A stretch of DNA of 64,000 nt from Dyadobacter sp. CY356 (lineage in GTDB: Bacteria > Bacteroidota > Bacteroidia > Cytophagales > Spirosomataceae). The notes below the pieces were generated by a model, which ran no database searches, had not been told where the DNA came from, and saw nothing but the letters and a program-made list of their open reading frames with translations. Shown one piece after another: positions 34,008 through 42,144 of this stretch; the stretch's first letter is position 1, and each line of letters starts with the position of its first letter. The stretch is from contig NZ_JAJTSZ010000001.1 in the NCBI RefSeq assembly GCF_021440195.1, positions 558,001-622,000 of the forward strand, read 5' to 3'. Made by a program: the position numbers and the translations under genes.

Positions 34008-35039
34008 ATGAAACGCCTTCAAAATAATAAGATAGAATTGCTTAGCAATTATTTAAAGAAAAATGGCCTGAATCCGGAATTGTTTCCTGAGATACTGGAT
34101 CATTTGGCGTGTGAAGCAGAAGAAAGACTTTGGGACGGGGATTCGTTTGAGCAGGCTTTCAGCAACATTGTTGAAACCGCTGATCCGGAAACGCTCCATA
34201 TATTGAGTGTTGAACATAATCATCTATTAGCCATGGAAAAAACTTTGAATGACATCGTATTTGAGGGACGAAACAAATCCTATGGTGCATATCAGCTCCG
34301 AAAAGGGTACAACAGCACCATGCAACGTTCAGTATTGCTTGGCGTGACATTCTTTTTGCTCATTATGCTTTTGCCAAATTTGTATGCCCGGCTGGTTCCT
34401 GACCCGGAAAAGAACGACATTGGTTTTGAAGTAAAGCTCACCCCGGTGGATATCAAAATGGAATCGACACCACCTCCGCCAGTGCCCGTGGAAAAACCAA
34501 AAGCAGAACCTCAGCCAAGCACCAGAAAGTTTACTTCTTACGATGTTTTGCCTGACAATATGGTGGAGCTGGAAGCCACGCCGCCAACGGTTGAAGACTT
34601 CCAGAATTCGTTGCCGGGACATGAAACTGTGGAGGGGAATTCGGATTTGATGGATATTGTACCGCCGGCAGCAGAAGCTCCGGCAGGAAAAGGTAAGGCA
34701 GTGGAAGCAGAAAGTCCAAAAGAGGAAACATTTATGGTGGTGGAACAGGCACCAGCGTATATTGGAGGAAATGCCGCCATGGCTGAATTCCTAAGAAAAA
34801 ATCTGAAATATCCGGAGCAAGCTTCAAGAGCTAATATCCAGGGACGTGTGTTTATCTCTTTCATCGTAGGTTCTGACGGCAGAATTGAAGATGTGAAAAC
34901 GTTGAAAGGAATCGGTTTTGGTTGTGATGAAGAAGCTGAACGTGTGATCAAGCTTATGCCAAAATGGAAAGCAGGACGCCAGTCCGGAACTCCGGTTCGG
35001 GTACGTTTTAACCTTCCGGTAGTTTTTCAAATGGAATAA
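34008..35039 (+). CDS. TonB energy transducer with cytoplasmic prefix domain
   Basis: A 343-residue protein. Residues 1-72 form a helical cytoplasmic region (LLSNYLKKNGLNPELFPEIL, then DHLACEAEERLWDG) that resembles the permease-prefix domain found in PadR-linked ABC permeases. Then come LNDIVFEGRNKSYGAYQLRKGY, usual in Bacteroidota TonB, a membrane helix (108-126), a Pro-rich periplasmic spacer (STPPPPVPVEKPKAEPQPS) and a TonB C-terminal domain (about 250-343; FISFIVGSDGRIEDVKTLKG, MPKWKAGRQSGTPVRV). It transmits proton-motive force to outer-membrane receptors. The prefix before the membrane helix is unusual for TonB and may bind the PadR product (inference). Confidence 0.9.
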   Translation: MKRLQNNKIELLSNYLKKNGLNPELFPEILDHLACEAEERLWDGDSFEQAFSNIVETADPETLHILSVEHNHLLAMEKTLNDIVFEGRNKSYGAYQLRKGYNSTMQRSVLLGVTFFLLIMLLPNLYARLVPDPEKNDIGFEVKLTPVDIKMESTPPPPVPVEKPKAEPQPSTRKFTSYDVLPDNMVELEATPPTVEDFQNSLPGHETVEGNSDLMDIVPPAAEAPAGKGKAVEAESPKEETFMVVEQAPAYIGGNAAMAEFLRKNLKYPEQASRANIQGRVFISFIVGSDGRIEDVKTLKGIGFGCDEEAERVIKLMPKWKAGRQSGTPVRVRFNLPVVFQME

Positions 35040-35069
35040 ATTCGGAATTTTAATTCAATATTAAGACTG

Positions 35070-35097
35070 ATCCCCGCTTGATGCGGGGATTTTTTTA
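35070..35097 (+). terminator. Intrinsic terminator after tonB
   Basis: Perfect ATCCCCGC-TTGAT-GCGGGGAT stem-loop followed by TTTTTTATTATTTTT. Confidence 0.92.
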
Positions 35098-35195
35098 TTA
35101 TTTTTGTAGTTAAATAAGTATTCGAATCAGACCTGATTTTTTATCCTTTGTTCCTCTAAAATATTTTTATTACCTATGCCGAGATTCAGTAAGTA

Positions 35196-35717
35196 ATGTA
35201 TGCCATTGTTGATATAGAGACGACCGGAGGAGGTGGCAATTCCCGCATAACTGAGATAGCTGTTTTTCGTCATAATGGAGTGGAAGTGGTGGACTTTTTT
35301 CATTCTCTCGTTAATCCTGAAATATTTATCCCACCTTTCATCACCCGTCTGACTGGGATTGACAACCTGATGGTTCAGGATGCCCCGACTTTTTCAGAAG
35401 TGCAGGATTCTGTTCGTGCTTTGACAAAAGATGCATGGTTTGTTGCACATAATGCCAAGTTTGATTACGGATTTTTAAAGAAAGAATTTGGTGCATTGGA
35501 TGAATATTTTCAGCGCGACCTGCTTTGTACCGTACAGCTTAGCCGAAAAATTTTTCCGGGATTGAAGTCTTACAGTCTTGGTAATTTGTGCGAAAGTTTG
35601 AAGATACTTATCGAAAACCGTCACCGGGCGCAAGGTGATGCGGCAGCGACAGTCAAACTTTTTGAAATGCTTCTTGAAAATGACTTACAAAAGCTGATTC
35701 CGGTGAATATGGTGTGA
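35196..35717 (+). CDS. DnaQ-like DEDDh 3'-5' exonuclease
   Basis: A 173-residue protein of the DNA polymerase III epsilon exonuclease family. The ExoI motif VDIETTGG gives D6 and E8, ExoII HNAKFDYGFL gives D90, and ExoIII HRAQGDAAATV gives H143 and D148, so all DEDDh residues are present. It is close to the minimal length for the domain, with no extra nuclease or BRCT part. Such stand-alone forms act as proofreading-like or RNA/DNA trimming exonucleases. It is monocistronic. Whether it is the replicative epsilon subunit or an accessory nuclease cannot be told here. Confidence 0.88.
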   Translation: MYAIVDIETTGGGGNSRITEIAVFRHNGVEVVDFFHSLVNPEIFIPPFITRLTGIDNLMVQDAPTFSEVQDSVRALTKDAWFVAHNAKFDYGFLKKEFGALDEYFQRDLLCTVQLSRKIFPGLKSYSLGNLCESLKILIENRHRAQGDAAATVKLFEMLLENDLQKLIPVNMV

Positions 35718-35801
35718 TTTTGTGTAAATAAACGCACAGATTAGTGTGGAATGATTTTTATAATAATGGGTAAATATAAATTAACCTAAATTATTATACG
35801 C

Positions 35802-35978
35802 ATGAAAGCTTACATAAACATCCTCATCGTCTTTTTTCTGGTAATTGGTTTAACAAGTTGTGAAGTTATCGGAGGCGTATTTAAAGGCGGTATGTGGACC
35901 GGCGCAATTCTTGTAATCGCCGTTATCGGTTTGGTTATCTGGTTATTTACAAAATTACTGGGCGGAAATAAGGGATAA
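35802..35978 (+). CDS. Small lipoprotein with one membrane segment (58 aa)
   Basis: ATG at 35802 opens a 58-codon frame, MKAYINILIVFFLVIGLTSC with a lipobox (LTSC, C20), then EVIGGVFKGGMWTG and a second hydrophobic stretch (AILVIAVIGLVIWLFTKLL). Small proteins with this layout are widespread in Bacteroidota, some wrongly labelled phosphatidate cytidylyltransferase. Function unknown; it probably sits in the inner membrane as a lipoprotein. A strong terminator starts 21 nt after the stop, which supports a real short gene. Confidence 0.7.
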   Translation: MKAYINILIVFFLVIGLTSCEVIGGVFKGGMWTGAILVIAVIGLVIWLFTKLLGGNKG

Positions 35979-35998
35979 ATAAATAATCAATATAGATG

Positions 35999-36038
35999 AG
36001 GAGGAGACTTATTGTAAAAAATAAGCCTCCTTTTTTTT
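35999..36038 (+). terminator. Intrinsic terminator after small lipoprotein gene
   Basis: Stem AGGAGACTTATT / AATAAGCCTCCT (one mismatch) with T8 immediately after. Confidence 0.85.
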
Positions 36039-36103
36039 AAAAGGCTCAAAGCCAAGATCTTATTGTGACAAAGATTTTATATTATGCAAAAATGGTATAA
36101 AAC

Positions 36104-36135
36104 TTTGGTTATCCCGATTCTCTCACACATCTTTG
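36104..36135 (+). promoter_or_regulatory. tRNA-Ala promoter
   Basis: TTTG (36104-36107), a 20-nt spacer and CATCTTTG (36128-36135) match the Bacteroidota -33/-7 form with one change in the -7 box. The expected start point lies just before the tRNA 5' end at 36146. Confidence 0.6.
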
Positions 36136-36145
36136 CACTCCGAAC

Positions 36146-36219
36146 GGGGGATTAGCTCAGTTGGCTAGAGTGCTTGCATGGCATGCAAGAGGTCATGGGT
36201 TCGAATCCCATATTCTCCA
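36146..36219 (+). tRNA. tRNA-Ala (GGC)
   Basis: A 74-nt standard cloverleaf: acceptor GGGGGAT / ATTCTCC with G-U pairs, D-arm with AGCTCAGTTGGCTAGAGT, anticodon arm CTTGC-ATGGCAT-GCAAG with anticodon GGC, T-arm ATGGG-TTCGAAT-CCCAT, discriminator A. CCA is not encoded. It reads GCC/GCU alanine codons. A terminator hairpin begins 11 nt later, so it is a single-tRNA unit. Confidence 0.97.
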
Positions 36220-36229
36220 CGTTATTATC

Positions 36230-36264
36230 AGTCACTTACGGATATTTGTAAGTGACTTTTTTTT
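36230..36264 (+). terminator. Intrinsic terminator after tRNA-Ala
   Basis: Perfect AGTCACTTAC / GTAAGTGACT stem followed by T8. Confidence 0.92.
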
Positions 36265-36354
36265 AAGTTGTTGGCGACTATTAGAAGATCAGAACCGCCA
36301 ATTTGGATTAGGAATGAAATATGCTATCATTGTAATCATTCAAATTGATTTCTT

Positions 36355-36867
36355 ATGTCAGACAGCAAAAATGAGATTTCCGACTTATGTGTTGGTTGCG
36401 GAATGTGCTGTGACGGTACTCTATTTAATAAAGCAGTCGTTTGGAGTGAGGATGAAAGGAAAATGGCTGATGATTTGGGGCTGTTCACCTTTGAAATAAA
36501 AGAAAAGTTATTTTTTAAGTTGCCGTGCTCACAATTTTCGTCTTGTTGTAATATATATGAGCAACGACCCTCCACTTGCTCTGTCTTTTTTTGTCATCCC
36601 ATTAAAAGATATCAACTTGGGGAACAAACGTTTATGGAAGTTGAGCAACAAATTCTTTTACTTCGTGAACATCGCGACAAGCTTTTGAAAGTGGCATCCA
36701 ATTTTCCCGAATTAAGCCATTTGAACTTCAGAGACCTTAAAAATATGCTTGAAGAGTCTGCTGATGACGATGAAAAGATAGGCACTTACCGGATGCTATT
36801 TCTTGTCTTTTTCATTTTTGACGATATAGAAACGAAATATTTTAAAAGAGGAAAAGAAGTATTATAA
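36355..36867 (+). CDS. YkgJ-family cysteine-cluster protein
   Basis: A 170-residue cytoplasmic protein with the Cys-cluster layout of the YkgJ (zinc/iron chelating) family: CVGCGMCCDGTLF near residues 12-24, then LPCSQFSSCCNIYEQRPSTC and SVFFC around 57-82. These eight or more Cys residues are thought to bind an Fe-S cluster or zinc; the function of the family is not well known. The last 60 residues are helical and charged. It is monocistronic after tRNA-Ala. The ATG at 36355 is the only start that keeps the first Cys group. Confidence 0.82.
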   Translation: MSDSKNEISDLCVGCGMCCDGTLFNKAVVWSEDERKMADDLGLFTFEIKEKLFFKLPCSQFSSCCNIYEQRPSTCSVFFCHPIKRYQLGEQTFMEVEQQILLLREHRDKLLKVASNFPELSHLNFRDLKNMLEESADDDEKIGTYRMLFLVFFIFDDIETKYFKRGKEVL

Positions 36868-36935
36868 TTCAGTTACTCATAAACTGTAATTCAATAAAGA
36901 CATCTGTATATACGTAAGTTTAGTTTAATTATAAC

Positions 36936-37706
36936 TCACAAATATCCCACCAACTCCCCGACATCAACCTTCAGCATCTGAGCCTTAAAAAGATCAGACT
37001 TGAATTTGAATATAAAATTCCGGAGTGACATACCTGTACGGTTCATGATGCAGAGGTTTAAAATCTCCTCTGAGGTATCAAATTTTAATAATAAACTGGG
37101 TATTCTGATTGTCTTTTTTTGTAGTAATTCGCTTTTGATATATTCAACGATTGAGTCGGTAAGCTCGATTTCATTGTGCTTTTCTGCCAGTTGGGTTTTG
37201 TAATTGTTTCTTGCCAAAACAGTCACAATCATTTCGATACTGCCCCTGATCATTTTAAGATGAGAAGCAGGTTGTTGACCGAGTTCAAATAGGATTTGAA
37301 CGATCAGATAGGTAATTGTTTTTCCTTCCCGTTCATTTGGAATTGGTCTTCCCTGCGTCAAAACAAAACTGTTACACAGGTTTTCTGCTTGTTTGTAAGT
37401 ATCCGCAAAATCCGGACTGAACAGTTTTTTCTTTTGAAAATCCTCCTCCAGATAGGTGTCAAAAGCAATTACAAATATTTCTGTTTCTTTGTCTTCCTGG
37501 AAAACAGGCTGTTGTCCCGGTTTTAAAAAAATAATTCCTTTTGGAAAATAGCAATATATTTCGCCGTCCAGGATAAATTTACCGTGTCCCGACAAAATGA
37601 ATATTATCCTGTAATGTTCCAGTTGTTCTCTGCAGGATTCCCAAATCCGCGTTTTACTCTGAAGCAGATGAAATCTTTTATGGGCTTTAAATTGAATAGC
37701 TGGCAT
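36936..37706 (-). CDS. Truncated AraC-type regulator
   Basis: A 256-residue protein. The N-terminal half is a cupin-like sensor (YRIIFILSGHGKFILDGEIY, PKGIIFLKPGQQP). The C-terminal part begins like an AraC/XylS DNA-binding domain (LTDSIVEYIKSELL) and keeps NRTGMSLRNFIFKFK, but the helix between them (FDTSEEILNLCIM) does not look like a normal recognition helix. The frame stops after GELVGYL, just where the second HTH should begin its GF-D-S helix, so about 25-30 residues are missing. It is probably a decaying regulator or a ligand-binding remnant. It lies 121 nt after a LytTR regulator on the same strand. Confidence 0.65.
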   Translation of the reverse strand: MPAIQFKAHKRFHLLQSKTRIWESCREQLEHYRIIFILSGHGKFILDGEIYCYFPKGIIFLKPGQQPVFQEDKETEIFVIAFDTYLEEDFQKKKLFSPDFADTYKQAENLCNSFVLTQGRPIPNEREGKTITYLIVQILFELGQQPASHLKMIRGSIEMIVTVLARNNYKTQLAEKHNEIELTDSIVEYIKSELLQKKTIRIPSLLLKFDTSEEILNLCIMNRTGMSLRNFIFKFKSDLFKAQMLKVDVGELVGYL

Positions 37707-37827
37707 CGGGTTGACGATCTGTTTCAGCCAAGTTTGTAAATTAACATATGGCTTAAAAATAGAAATTTCTGAAAGCCGTTTTTCTATGCTTGAAACCCGA
37801 TTTTTCCTTGCAGAATAACCAGTCTGA

Positions 37828-38580
37828 TTATTTTCCTAGCCAGATTTTGAACTCTGTGATGCGGTCCGTACTTACGAATATTTCTTTGGAATAGGCCGGA
37901 TCCAGATCCAGCTTTATTTTTCCTGCCGAAATCATATGTATGTTTTCAATCGAGTTGAAACAGATCAGCATGTTCCGGTTTATCCGGAAGAATATTGCCG
38001 GATCAATGATTTGTGATAACCGGTCGAGGCTATATTCAACCGCAAAATGACGGCCGTCAAATAACCGTAAAAAGGTTGCCCTCTGCTCTATTACAAAATA
38101 TGCAATTTCGGTTGTTTTGAAAGTGTAAAAACGCGAACCGGCCGAGCATAAAAACCTGTCCTTATAAGTTTGAACTTCCGGGTCATTGTCAATATTCTTC
38201 CTTTTATTTTCAGACACTTCCGACAATTTTTTGAATTTCGACAGCGATGCCTGTAACTCCAATGGATTAACAGGCTTTAAAAGATAATCAATGCTATTGG
38301 TCTTAAAAGCTTTGAGCATATATTCGTCAAAAGCGGTGGTGAAAATAATGGGAGTCATTAAATTCAGTGTTTCAATAATTTTGAAACCGTCACCATCTTC
38401 AAGATGGATATCCAGAAAAATAAGGTCCGGTTTTACGGATGCTTCGTTTTCAAGATAAGCAATGGTTTGTAAAACAGAGGGAAATATACCCAGCAAGTGA
38501 ATGGACGGATCAATGGTCAGAATTAGCTTATGCAAGCGTTCGGCACTTAATTCCTCATCTTCAACGATTAGTATTTTCAT
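37828..38580 (-). CDS. LytTR-family response regulator
   Basis: A 250-residue two-component regulator. The receiver domain (1-120) has IVEDEELS, the phospho-acceptor Asp in LIFLDIHLEDGDGF and the KPV motif (LLKPVNPLE). The C-terminal LytTR DNA-binding domain (about 145-248) shows FYTFKTTEIAYFVIEQRATF and FFRINRNMLICFNSIENIHM. Its start overlaps the kinase stop by four bases (38577-38580), so it is translated with its partner. One of three such pairs in the window. Confidence 0.95.
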   Translation of the reverse strand: MKILIVEDEELSAERLHKLILTIDPSIHLLGIFPSVLQTIAYLENEASVKPDLIFLDIHLEDGDGFKIIETLNLMTPIIFTTAFDEYMLKAFKTNSIDYLLKPVNPLELQASLSKFKKLSEVSENKRKNIDNDPEVQTYKDRFLCSAGSRFYTFKTTEIAYFVIEQRATFLRLFDGRHFAVEYSLDRLSQIIDPAIFFRINRNMLICFNSIENIHMISAGKIKLDLDPAYSKEIFVSTDRITEFKIWLGK

Positions 38581-39665
38581 ACGATCAAAGGAATTTTTAC
38601 AACAAAATGCTCCATCGTTTTTTCAATAATCACCTGTTTGTTCAAAAGAAGGTTATATCGGTTGATGATGTTTTTCAGGCCCAATTGTGTAGTCGGTTCG
38701 CTCAGTTTTCTTATTTGCAGAGGATTACTGACAACGAGCATTTCTTCTTCAATATAAATCAAAACATGAAGTGGATTGGTTAACGACATCGTATTATGCT
38801 TGATCGCGTTTTCAATTAAAAGCTGTAACGTAAGCGGGATCAGCGAATAAGTTTCCATATCCTGATCAGATAAATTCGATTCGATAACCACCTTTTCTTT
38901 AAACCGTGTTCTCAACAAAAAAGTATAGGTTTCCAGAAAATTCATTTCATCTTTCAGACTAATCTGTCGCAATTCCGACTGCTGCAAAATGTAACGATAA
39001 GCCGTAGATAGGTTGTTAATAAATTCACCTGACATATCTGGTTGAGATTCTACAAGCGAAGCCAGGACACTTAAATTATTAAAAAGAAAGTGTGGGCTGA
39101 TCTGATTTTTCAGAGCCAGAAACCGGGCATTGATATTTTCCTTTTCAAGATTTTGTGAATCCAGGAGCACTTTTTGTAAATTCTCCTGCACCTGATTACT
39201 GACACATAAATAATAAGCCGAAATTAAAGCCAGTATTGTCAGTGCCTGATTGCCCTTATACCGGTTGCCCAATGCAGCAACATGTTTTGGATCGTGCGAA
39301 AATGTCATAGGTATATGGTCCCAGAAACTTTCCATAAATCCCCAGGTGAAAATAAGCACCCAGTTGAAAGTAATCGCCAGCAGAACAGCAGGTACCAGGG
39401 TTATGAGTTGATTGGAAAGTTGAAACTCGGAAGATTTATCAGTGCCCGTAAATCGTGCAAGTTTTTTTAATCCCCAGTCAATGATAAAGATCCAGCTGGT
39501 GAAAAAAATGGTACTAACCAGAATTTCAATCAGGAAAAGTGGCAGCTTTGTAAGAATGGTATACCAGACATTGTGCTGAACATTGATGAATGTTCTGAGC
39601 GGAATGTAAACAATGGCCAGGGCAAAACCCAGTAACCATTTTTTGTCAAAAACTGTACGCCACAT
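38577..39665 (-). CDS. LytS-type sensor histidine kinase
   Basis: A 362-residue membrane kinase. Several hydrophobic segments in the first 180 residues (such as WLLGFALAIVYIPLRTFI, LFLIEILVSTIFFTSWIFII and VLLAITFNWVLIFTWGF) form the membrane sensor; the H-box ISPHFLFNNLSVLASLV carries the phospho-His, and the C-terminal ATPase part has LTLQLLIENAIKHN and GLKNIINRYNLL. It has no separate periplasmic domain. It forms an operon with the LytTR regulator and diverges from ogt across 142 nt. The signal is unknown. Confidence 0.95.
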   Translation of the reverse strand: MWRTVFDKKWLLGFALAIVYIPLRTFINVQHNVWYTILTKLPLFLIEILVSTIFFTSWIFIIDWGLKKLARFTGTDKSSEFQLSNQLITLVPAVLLAITFNWVLIFTWGFMESFWDHIPMTFSHDPKHVAALGNRYKGNQALTILALISAYYLCVSNQVQENLQKVLLDSQNLEKENINARFLALKNQISPHFLFNNLSVLASLVESQPDMSGEFINNLSTAYRYILQQSELRQISLKDEMNFLETYTFLLRTRFKEKVVIESNLSDQDMETYSLIPLTLQLLIENAIKHNTMSLTNPLHVLIYIEEEMLVVSNPLQIRKLSEPTTQLGLKNIINRYNLLLNKQVIIEKTMEHFVVKIPLIV

Positions 39666-39807
39666 ATTAATCTGAAAGTCGGATCAATATAAAACAAAAG
39701 AAATGAAGTGAATAATTTTTTTGATATTACAGCTTCAAAATTACCAGTATAGCTTTATAAAATCATGAGTATAATTAAAGATCTGATTTTTATCAGAAGG
39801 TAAACCG

Positions 39808-40311
39808 ATGGAATATTATTTTAAAACAATAGAATCATTAGTCGGGAAATTGACACTGGTAGCCAGTGAACATGGCCTTTCTGCGGTTTTATGGGAAAAA
39901 GACAATATTGAAAGGACCGGAATTGGTTTTGGTTTGGAAGCTATCCATCATCCGATACTTATAGAAACTGAAAAGCAGCTCAATGAATATTTTGCCAGAG
40001 AACGGAAAATATTTTCGATCAAACTTGATTTTATAGGCACAGCATTTCAGAAGCAGGTCTGGGAAGCCTTGCTGACCATTCCGTTTGGCGAGACACGAAC
40101 TTATGGGCAGATTGCAAGACAGATTGGTAATCCCGATGCCGTGCGCGCGGTTGGCGGAGCAGCAAATAAAAATCCGATTCCCATCATCGCTCCCTGCCAC
40201 AGGGTCATCGGCGCGACAGGAAAACTGGTTGGATTTGGAGGAGGAATTGCCAACAAAACAATTCTTTTAGACATTGAAAAAACTTTCAGGCAAACTTCAA
40301 TATGGGAATAG
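39808..40311 (+). CDS. ogt: Methylated-DNA-[protein]-cysteine S-methyltransferase
   Basis: A 167-residue suicide repair protein that removes alkyl groups from O6-alkylguanine. The active-site motif IIAPCHRVIG places the acceptor Cys at 130. FQKQVWEALLTIPFGETRTYG is the usual DNA-binding helix-turn-helix, with the Arg finger in AVRAVGGAANKNP. The protein has no Ada-type N-terminal zinc domain. It overlaps the next gene, an AlkA-like glycosylase, by ten bases, so the two form an alkylation-repair operon. Confidence 0.96.
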   Translation: MEYYFKTIESLVGKLTLVASEHGLSAVLWEKDNIERTGIGFGLEAIHHPILIETEKQLNEYFARERKIFSIKLDFIGTAFQKQVWEALLTIPFGETRTYGQIARQIGNPDAVRAVGGAANKNPIPIIAPCHRVIGATGKLVGFGGGIANKTILLDIEKTFRQTSIWE

Positions 40312-40961
40312 AAAGGCCGGATAATGATTCGACGTTTGAAACATTTTCATCAGACAATTTTCATGCGATTTGTGATAAACTTGGGGATATGGATAGTGAT
40401 CTGGCAGCGATCATCAGGGAGCACGGGTATCCGCCGATGTGGACAAGGCCAAATACTTACGAAACCTTGGTACATATCATTCTGGAACAGCAGGTTTCTC
40501 TCGCTTCGGCCCTTGCAGCTTTGAAAAAGTTGCAGGAAAAAACGCTTGAATTAACCCCGGAAAATATTCTTAAACTAAGCGACGAAGCTTTAAAATCATG
40601 TTATGTAAGTCGCCAGAAAACAATTTATTTAAGAAATCTCGCTTTGGCTCTGGCTGAAAAAAGACTGGATCTGGACGTTTTGGAAAGTTTGCCCAGTGAT
40701 GCAGTGCGGAGCCAGCTAACTGCGCTGAAAGGAATCGGTAACTGGACAACTGATATTTATCTAATGTTTGTTTTACAACGAGCAGACATCTTTCCGATTG
40801 GTGATCTGGCGGCTGTAAATGCTTTAAAAAGAGTGAAAAAACTGCCGAAAGAAACGCCTCGTGAAAATCTGCCGGATATTGCTGTTACATGGAAACCATA
40901 TCGTACTGTGGCCACTATGATTTTATGGCATCATTATCTATCATCTCCTTTCAGAAGTTGA
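40302..40961 (+). CDS. DNA-3-methyladenine glycosylase, AlkA/HhH-GPD type
   Basis: A 219-residue base-excision enzyme. The helix-hairpin-helix LTALKGIGNWTTDIYLMF (about 139-156) and the catalytic Asp168 in PIGDLAAVNAL are intact. It lacks the N-terminal alpha/beta domain of E. coli AlkA, as in many short Mag-type enzymes. The start at 40302 lies inside the 3' end of ogt (10-base overlap), pointing to translational coupling and a joint response to alkylation damage. Confidence 0.93.
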   Translation: MGIERPDNDSTFETFSSDNFHAICDKLGDMDSDLAAIIREHGYPPMWTRPNTYETLVHIILEQQVSLASALAALKKLQEKTLELTPENILKLSDEALKSCYVSRQKTIYLRNLALALAEKRLDLDVLESLPSDAVRSQLTALKGIGNWTTDIYLMFVLQRADIFPIGDLAAVNALKRVKKLPKETPRENLPDIAVTWKPYRTVATMILWHHYLSSPFRS

Positions 40962-40994
40962 GAAGGCTATATTTAAGTGATTTTGATCCGAAAT

Positions 40995-41282
40995 CTATTT
41001 TTTATGAGGTTTGTAAGGAGGTCGTTTTTCATAACCAACATTGCTGGTATCGTCCTTTTTTAAATCATCCTGTTCCTCGAAATAATTTACGACATACATC
41101 AGCGGAATTGTAATTCTGTCGGCCGCGTTCGAAAGTTGAATCACCGCACGATCAATGGATTCTTTATCATAACCGATAAAATTACCCCGCACAAATTCGC
41201 CTGGCATGATTGCATAGGTTATTTGCTTGTTGATGAATTTTTCCGCTCTCCGTTGCAGGCCGGTAAGTTGTAGTTCAGACAT
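40995..41282 (-). CDS. Hypothetical protein (95 aa)
   Basis: A short soluble protein that begins MSELQLTGLQRRAEKFINKQI and ends in a basic, Pro-rich tail (KRPPYKPHKK). There is no signal peptide or membrane segment. Residues 20-70 (AIMPGEFVRGNFIGYDKESI, then RITIPLMYVVNYFEE) look like a small mixed fold that I do not recognise. It converges with the glycosylase gene and lies 94 nt from the end of the second LytTR operon, so it is probably independent. Confidence 0.6.
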   Translation of the reverse strand: MSELQLTGLQRRAEKFINKQITYAIMPGEFVRGNFIGYDKESIDRAVIQLSNAADRITIPLMYVVNYFEEQDDLKKDDTSNVGYEKRPPYKPHKK

Positions 41283-41376
41283 GATTTTGAATTTGTTCCG
41301 TGGGTTATTATGTTTTTAGAAAACAAATTGAAAAACGGAACGGTTTAAAACCTGTTGCAAAGATCATAAAAAATAA

Positions 41377-42144
41377 TCACCGGTTTTCCAGCCAGTTCAG
41401 AAAGCTGCTGACTTTCTCTTTGCCGATCAATAATTTTTCAGGAGTCGGGACGGTTAGTTTGACAAAAAGTTTGCGGGAAAAGTAATGTTCAACCTGTTTC
41501 ACAGCATCAAAATTAATAAGATATTGTCTGTTTAACCTGTAAAACTGAGAAGTCGGGACAATACTCTGAACTTCTTCCAAAGGTTGAGCAATTGCATATT
41601 CGTGCTGATCAAATGTAACGATACAGGTTGATTCATTGTGAATATAAAAAAACGCAATACTTTCTGTTTTAACTGTCAGATATTTGTTTTTGTTGAAGAC
41701 CAGGAAACTCTTTTTTCCATCCGGTTCTCCCAGTTTTTTTAGCAGCAGTTCCAGATCCGGAACCAGCGGTTTTTCAGCAGAAAAATAGGATCTCAGCTTG
41801 CTAAGTTTGTCCAGTGCGGATTCAATATGCTCTTTTTTAAATGGTTTAAGCAGATAATCAATACCATTAGCTTTAAAAGCTTCAATAGCATAATTGTCGT
41901 AAGCTGTGCAAAAAATGACAGGTGGCACCACTTTTACTAATTCGAAGATCTGGAAACACAACCCGTCTGATAGCTGGATATCCATAAAAATAAGATCCGG
42001 CTGCGGATTTTCGGACAGGTATAAAACCGCTTTTTCAACACTTTGAATGGTGGCAACGATCCTGGCTTCGGGCCGTATGGAAGTGATAATCTGTGCCAGT
42101 GATCTGGCCGTTTTTATCTCATCTTCAATGATTAATATATTCAT
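41377..42144 (-). CDS. LytTR-family response regulator
   Basis: A 255-residue regulator with a receiver domain (Asp in LIFMDIQLSDGLCF; KPF in YLLKPFKKEH) and a C-terminal LytTR domain (about 145-250; TVKTESIAFFYIHNESTCIV, FYRLNRQYLINFDAVKQVEH). Its start overlaps the kinase gene by 20 bases. It ends an apparent five-gene operon that begins with haem proteins at 45414, which suggests regulation tied to haem or nitrogen-oxide chemistry (inference). Confidence 0.95.
   Translation of the reverse strand: MNILIIEDEIKTARSLAQIITSIRPEARIVATIQSVEKAVLYLSENPQPDLIFMDIQLSDGLCFQIFELVKVVPPVIFCTAYDNYAIEAFKANGIDYLLKPFKKEHIESALDKLSKLRSYFSAEKPLVPDLELLLKKLGEPDGKKSFLVFNKNKYLTVKTESIAFFYIHNESTCIVTFDQHEYAIAQPLEEVQSIVPTSQFYRLNRQYLINFDAVKQVEHYFSRKLFVKLTVPTPEKLLIGKEKVSSFLNWLENR

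Noticed and set aside
35802-35978. Phosphatidate cytidylyltransferase
   Set aside because: Short lipoproteins of this kind sometimes carry that label, but 58 residues with a lipobox cannot hold the enzyme.
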